Positions 61,893 through 64,000 of a stretch of 64,000 nucleotides of DNA are shown piece after piece. A program made the translations under genes and the position numbers. Each line of letters starts with the position of its first letter. The stretch's first letter is position 1. The stretch is from CALODL01 sp942492115 (GTDB taxonomy: Bacteria; Planctomycetota; Phycisphaerae; UBA1845; CAIVHJ01): NCBI GenBank assembly GCA_942492115.1, contig CALODL010000015.1, positions 1 to 64,000 on the forward strand, written 5' to 3'. Under the pieces are notes generated by a model. The model ran no database searches and had not been told where the DNA came from. It was given only the letters and a program-made list of their open reading frames with translations.

Positions 61893-62987
61893 ATGTCGAT
61901 CATCCGCCGCCGGGCATTTACGCTCATCGAACTACTCGTGGTCGTCGCGATCACCGGGATCTTGCTGGCCATCCTGGCCCCCTCTCTGACGGCAGCACGC
62001 AATCGCGTCAAACTCGTCAAATGTGTCGCCAACCTGCGCACGATCGCAGCAAGCTCCTTCGTCTATGCGGGCAGTGATTCGAGCGCGGCACTCGTACCCG
62101 TCCTGCCGGCGGCGCTGCGCGACAATGCCCATCTCAGCGCATCGCGGCGGGCCTTCGGGGGCGTTGGGGGTCTGCATGATATCGGCCGCCCTGAGGACGC
62201 CTCACCCTACGCCGAGTCGGCGATGTACTCCGCGTGCAACGAGTTCGGCAGCGACGATCGCCCACTGAACCGCATCATCAGTCGGGACGCGTTCGGCGAC
62301 GATGGTGACCCGTGCGCCGACAGCGCTGCCTCGCGCCCGGAAATGGACATCTACAGGTGTCCATCGGACGTCGGTTATCGCTCCGGCCAGGACGGTGCCA
62401 GTGGTATCTTCTTGTATGGTGGTTCGCACTATGGCATTCCTGACTTCAAAGGCACCGGCAGCGTCTTCGAGGTCACCGGCAACAGTTACGCATGCGACAC
62501 GATGATCACCGGCACGTACTGCCCTGTCCCCGAGGACATGAATTCGACGTCGCACGGCGTGTACCTGCGACCCGGCGAACAGATTCCGGCACCCGCCCGA
62601 ACCACGGTGTATATCGAAGGAAACGGCTTCTATGCGGCGCAGTGGAACTCGTGGAACCCTTACGAGGGCGGTGATCCGGAAGCGTATACCATGGGCAACC
62701 ACGGTACGCTGCGCGAGCACACTGTCGCCTTTGGTGACGGCCATGTGCGACCGATCCGCTTCGAGGTCCCGACCCGCGCCGTCGAGGCTTTCGAGGACGG
62801 CACATTGCGCTACGAGGGATCTGCGGTCCTGCGTGGCGGCGCCCCCCTCGAACTGGCTCACGGTCGCTATACTCCTGACGCCGAGGATCCGCACGCCCCG
62901 ACCTACCGTCAAATCGCCCATTTCCTGTTCAGCGGGCCGGACTGGACGAACCATACGTATCCGGCGCGGGGGATCTGGGTGGACTGA
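61893..62987 (+). CDS. Type II secretion/type IV pilin-like protein (prepilin N-terminus, H-Xn-DG end)
   Basis: 364 residues from the ATG at 61893, which has GAGGAGG upstream; the frame is open 14 codons earlier. The prepilin leader and helix are unmistakable: RRRAFTLIELLVVVAITGIL, cleaved before F with E at position +5. The body is typical of the large pseudopilin-like proteins abundant in Planctomycetota, and near the end NHGTLREHTVAFGDGHVRP is a variant of the H-X9-DG motif, here with 11 residues between H and DG. It is processed by prepilin peptidase and may be a pseudopilus or surface protein. The conserved SxDVGY and YIEGNGFYAAQWNSW segments are of unknown role. Confidence 0.88.
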   Translation: MSIIRRRAFTLIELLVVVAITGILLAILAPSLTAARNRVKLVKCVANLRTIAASSFVYAGSDSSAALVPVLPAALRDNAHLSASRRAFGGVGGLHDIGRPEDASPYAESAMYSACNEFGSDDRPLNRIISRDAFGDDGDPCADSAASRPEMDIYRCPSDVGYRSGQDGASGIFLYGGSHYGIPDFKGTGSVFEVTGNSYACDTMITGTYCPVPEDMNSTSHGVYLRPGEQIPAPARTTVYIEGNGFYAAQWNSWNPYEGGDPEAYTMGNHGTLREHTVAFGDGHVRPIRFEVPTRAVEAFEDGTLRYEGSAVLRGGAPLELAHGRYTPDAEDPHAPTYRQIAHFLFSGPDWTNHTYPARGIWVD

Positions 62988-63228
62988 GGGAGTACCGACA
63001 GGTTTTCCCTTTCGCGGCCGCGTCGAATGGTTCAACGAAGACAGAGAGCGCGAATGGTGCGCCAACGTTTTCTCGGAGTTCTGCGCGATTCAAATGGGCA
63101 CCGACGGGGAATTCCCAGAGTTCGCCAACCACCATTCACGGACGATCCGGGTGCGGTACAATCCGAATCCGGAGTAGGCAACAACTCTCGAAGTCCATGA
63201 CGTATTCACTAACGAGAACGCCCCAGCC
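62988..63228. other. Intergenic region without recognised features
   Basis: About 240 bases. I see no gene, promoter, hairpin or repeat that stands out. Confidence 0.5.
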
Positions 63229-63930
63229 ATGACCACGCCACACATCGAACAGCAAGCGGACACTGCTCAAGCCGGTGTGATCAGAGCCGGCGGCCTGGCC
63301 ATGATCATCGGGCTGGCCATACACTTCTTCGTCAATGGCGTGCTCAAGGAATTCCCACCGGAGGATCCCTCGCTCGACGAACTGCGCGCCTACCTCTCAG
63401 CGGAAGCCGGGACGTGGGCCACCGTCCATGGTGCGCGAGCCGTGGCCTTCGTCTGCATTGCCCTCTTCTCGGCCGGGCTCTACGCGAGAACATCGCCACT
63501 CCGCGGGTCGTCACTGAACTGCTGGGGCATCGTGGGTCTGCTCGGCTCGACGATGCTGCTCGCCAACGCCATGATCACGAATGGTATCGAGACCCTCGCC
63601 TTTTTGGATTTCGAGCGCCTGTCTGAGCAACCGGCTCTGTTCTGGCTGCTCTTTCATGTCACACGCACGCTGTGGACTGCCGAAATCGTTGCGTGGGGAA
63701 TCATCATCGGAGGCTTCAGCATCGCCGGATTGCACTCTGGAACGCTGCCGAAGTGGCTCGCGTGGTTCGGTGTGCTCAGCGCTCTGGCTTGCGTACTCTC
63801 CAGCGTCTGTGTGGTATCGATTCTGCATGATGGCTGGGCCGTGCCGCTCATCGACGTGGGCGCCCTCACCGGCCTGGCCTGGTTCTTCTGCGTCAGCGGA
63901 GTCATGGTCGTAAAGGGTGCGGTCAGGTAA
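63229..63930 (+). CDS. DUF4386-like integral membrane protein
   Basis: 233 residues with six predicted membrane helices (for example LAMIIGLAIHFFVNGVL, ARAVAFVCIALFSAGLYA, CWGIVGLLGSTMLLANAMI, AEIVAWGIIIGGFSIAGL, WFGVLSALACVLSSVCVV, VGALTGLAWFFCVSGVMVV). Spacing and composition resemble DUF4386-type small membrane proteins, which have no known function. A short hydrophilic N-terminus (TTPHIEQQADTAQ) precedes helix 1. It has no close neighbour in operon distance. The family assignment is tentative. Confidence 0.65.
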   Translation: MTTPHIEQQADTAQAGVIRAGGLAMIIGLAIHFFVNGVLKEFPPEDPSLDELRAYLSAEAGTWATVHGARAVAFVCIALFSAGLYARTSPLRGSSLNCWGIVGLLGSTMLLANAMITNGIETLAFLDFERLSEQPALFWLLFHVTRTLWTAEIVAWGIIIGGFSIAGLHSGTLPKWLAWFGVLSALACVLSSVCVVSILHDGWAVPLIDVGALTGLAWFFCVSGVMVVKGAVR

Positions 63931-64000
63931 CAGCGCATCGCGAGTATGAAGATGTGACGGCGACTGATTGCACTCACTGCGCTCGTGGAATCGCAGTCGA

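Overview
The window reads as a mosaic of three pieces of DNA. Positions 1 to about 24,580 have moderate GC and gene content typical of an anaerobic, Desulfobacterota-like bacterium: oligopeptide ABC transport, a homocysteine S-methyltransferase, an AmrS radical SAM enzyme, propionyl- and acetyl-CoA synthetases with a sodium/solute symporter, and typA. Positions of about 24,580-25,640 hold a fragment of a gammaproteobacterial-type pilJ gene on the minus strand. From about 25,600 to the end the DNA is GC-rich and resembles Planctomycetota (Phycisphaerae-like): long secreted cysteine-rich proteins with dockerin-like EF-hand pairs, TlpA-type thioredoxins, apolipoprotein N-acyltransferase and a prepilin with an H-Xn-DG end. 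The two abrupt joins fall inside genes with no mobile element at either. Together with many one- or two-base frameshifts before 26.3 kb, this makes an assembly chimera the simplest reading of the first part. The taxonomic assignments are inference from protein style, not from a search.

Layout. 0-7 kb: an oligopeptide ABC transporter operon on the minus strand (substrate-binding protein, two permeases, double ATPase), faced by a second substrate-binding gene; both binding-protein genes carry frameshifts. 7-10 kb: homocysteine methyltransferase, SAM methyltransferase and amrS. 10-20 kb: a sensor/DnaQ-exonuclease fusion, a response regulator, prpE, a TPR lipoprotein, an SSS symporter and acs, a short-chain-acid uptake and activation cluster. 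20-24.6 kb: typA and a broken O-antigen ligase. 24.6-26.3 kb: pilJ and vanZ fragments, ending at a clear terminator.

26.3-33.5 kb is an accessory locus built from repeats. Eight copies of a 198/204-nt sequence with strong, compensating inverted repeats (two subtypes) occur singly and in a tandem array. They are surrounded by shared GC-rich modules, hit by an IS3-family element, and interleaved with a secreted CTDC-repeat protein and a four-helix-bundle (23S rRNA intervening-sequence-type) gene that sits behind a 164-nt nested palindrome. This repeat family is the most interesting unexplained signal in the window.

33.5-64 kb holds cell-envelope and secretome genes: cohesin/dockerin-like secreted proteins (including one fused to an arylsulfotransferase-like propeller), TlpA/redoxin proteins, a PqqB-like lipoprotein, a three-gene TPR/AAA+ operon, a chlorophyllase-like lipoprotein next to lnt, an exo/endonuclease/phosphatase-family protein, two giant paralogous cysteine-rich proteins (1,438 and 2,396 residues) with repeats resembling Dictyostelium matrix proteins, a prepilin-like protein and a small membrane protein.
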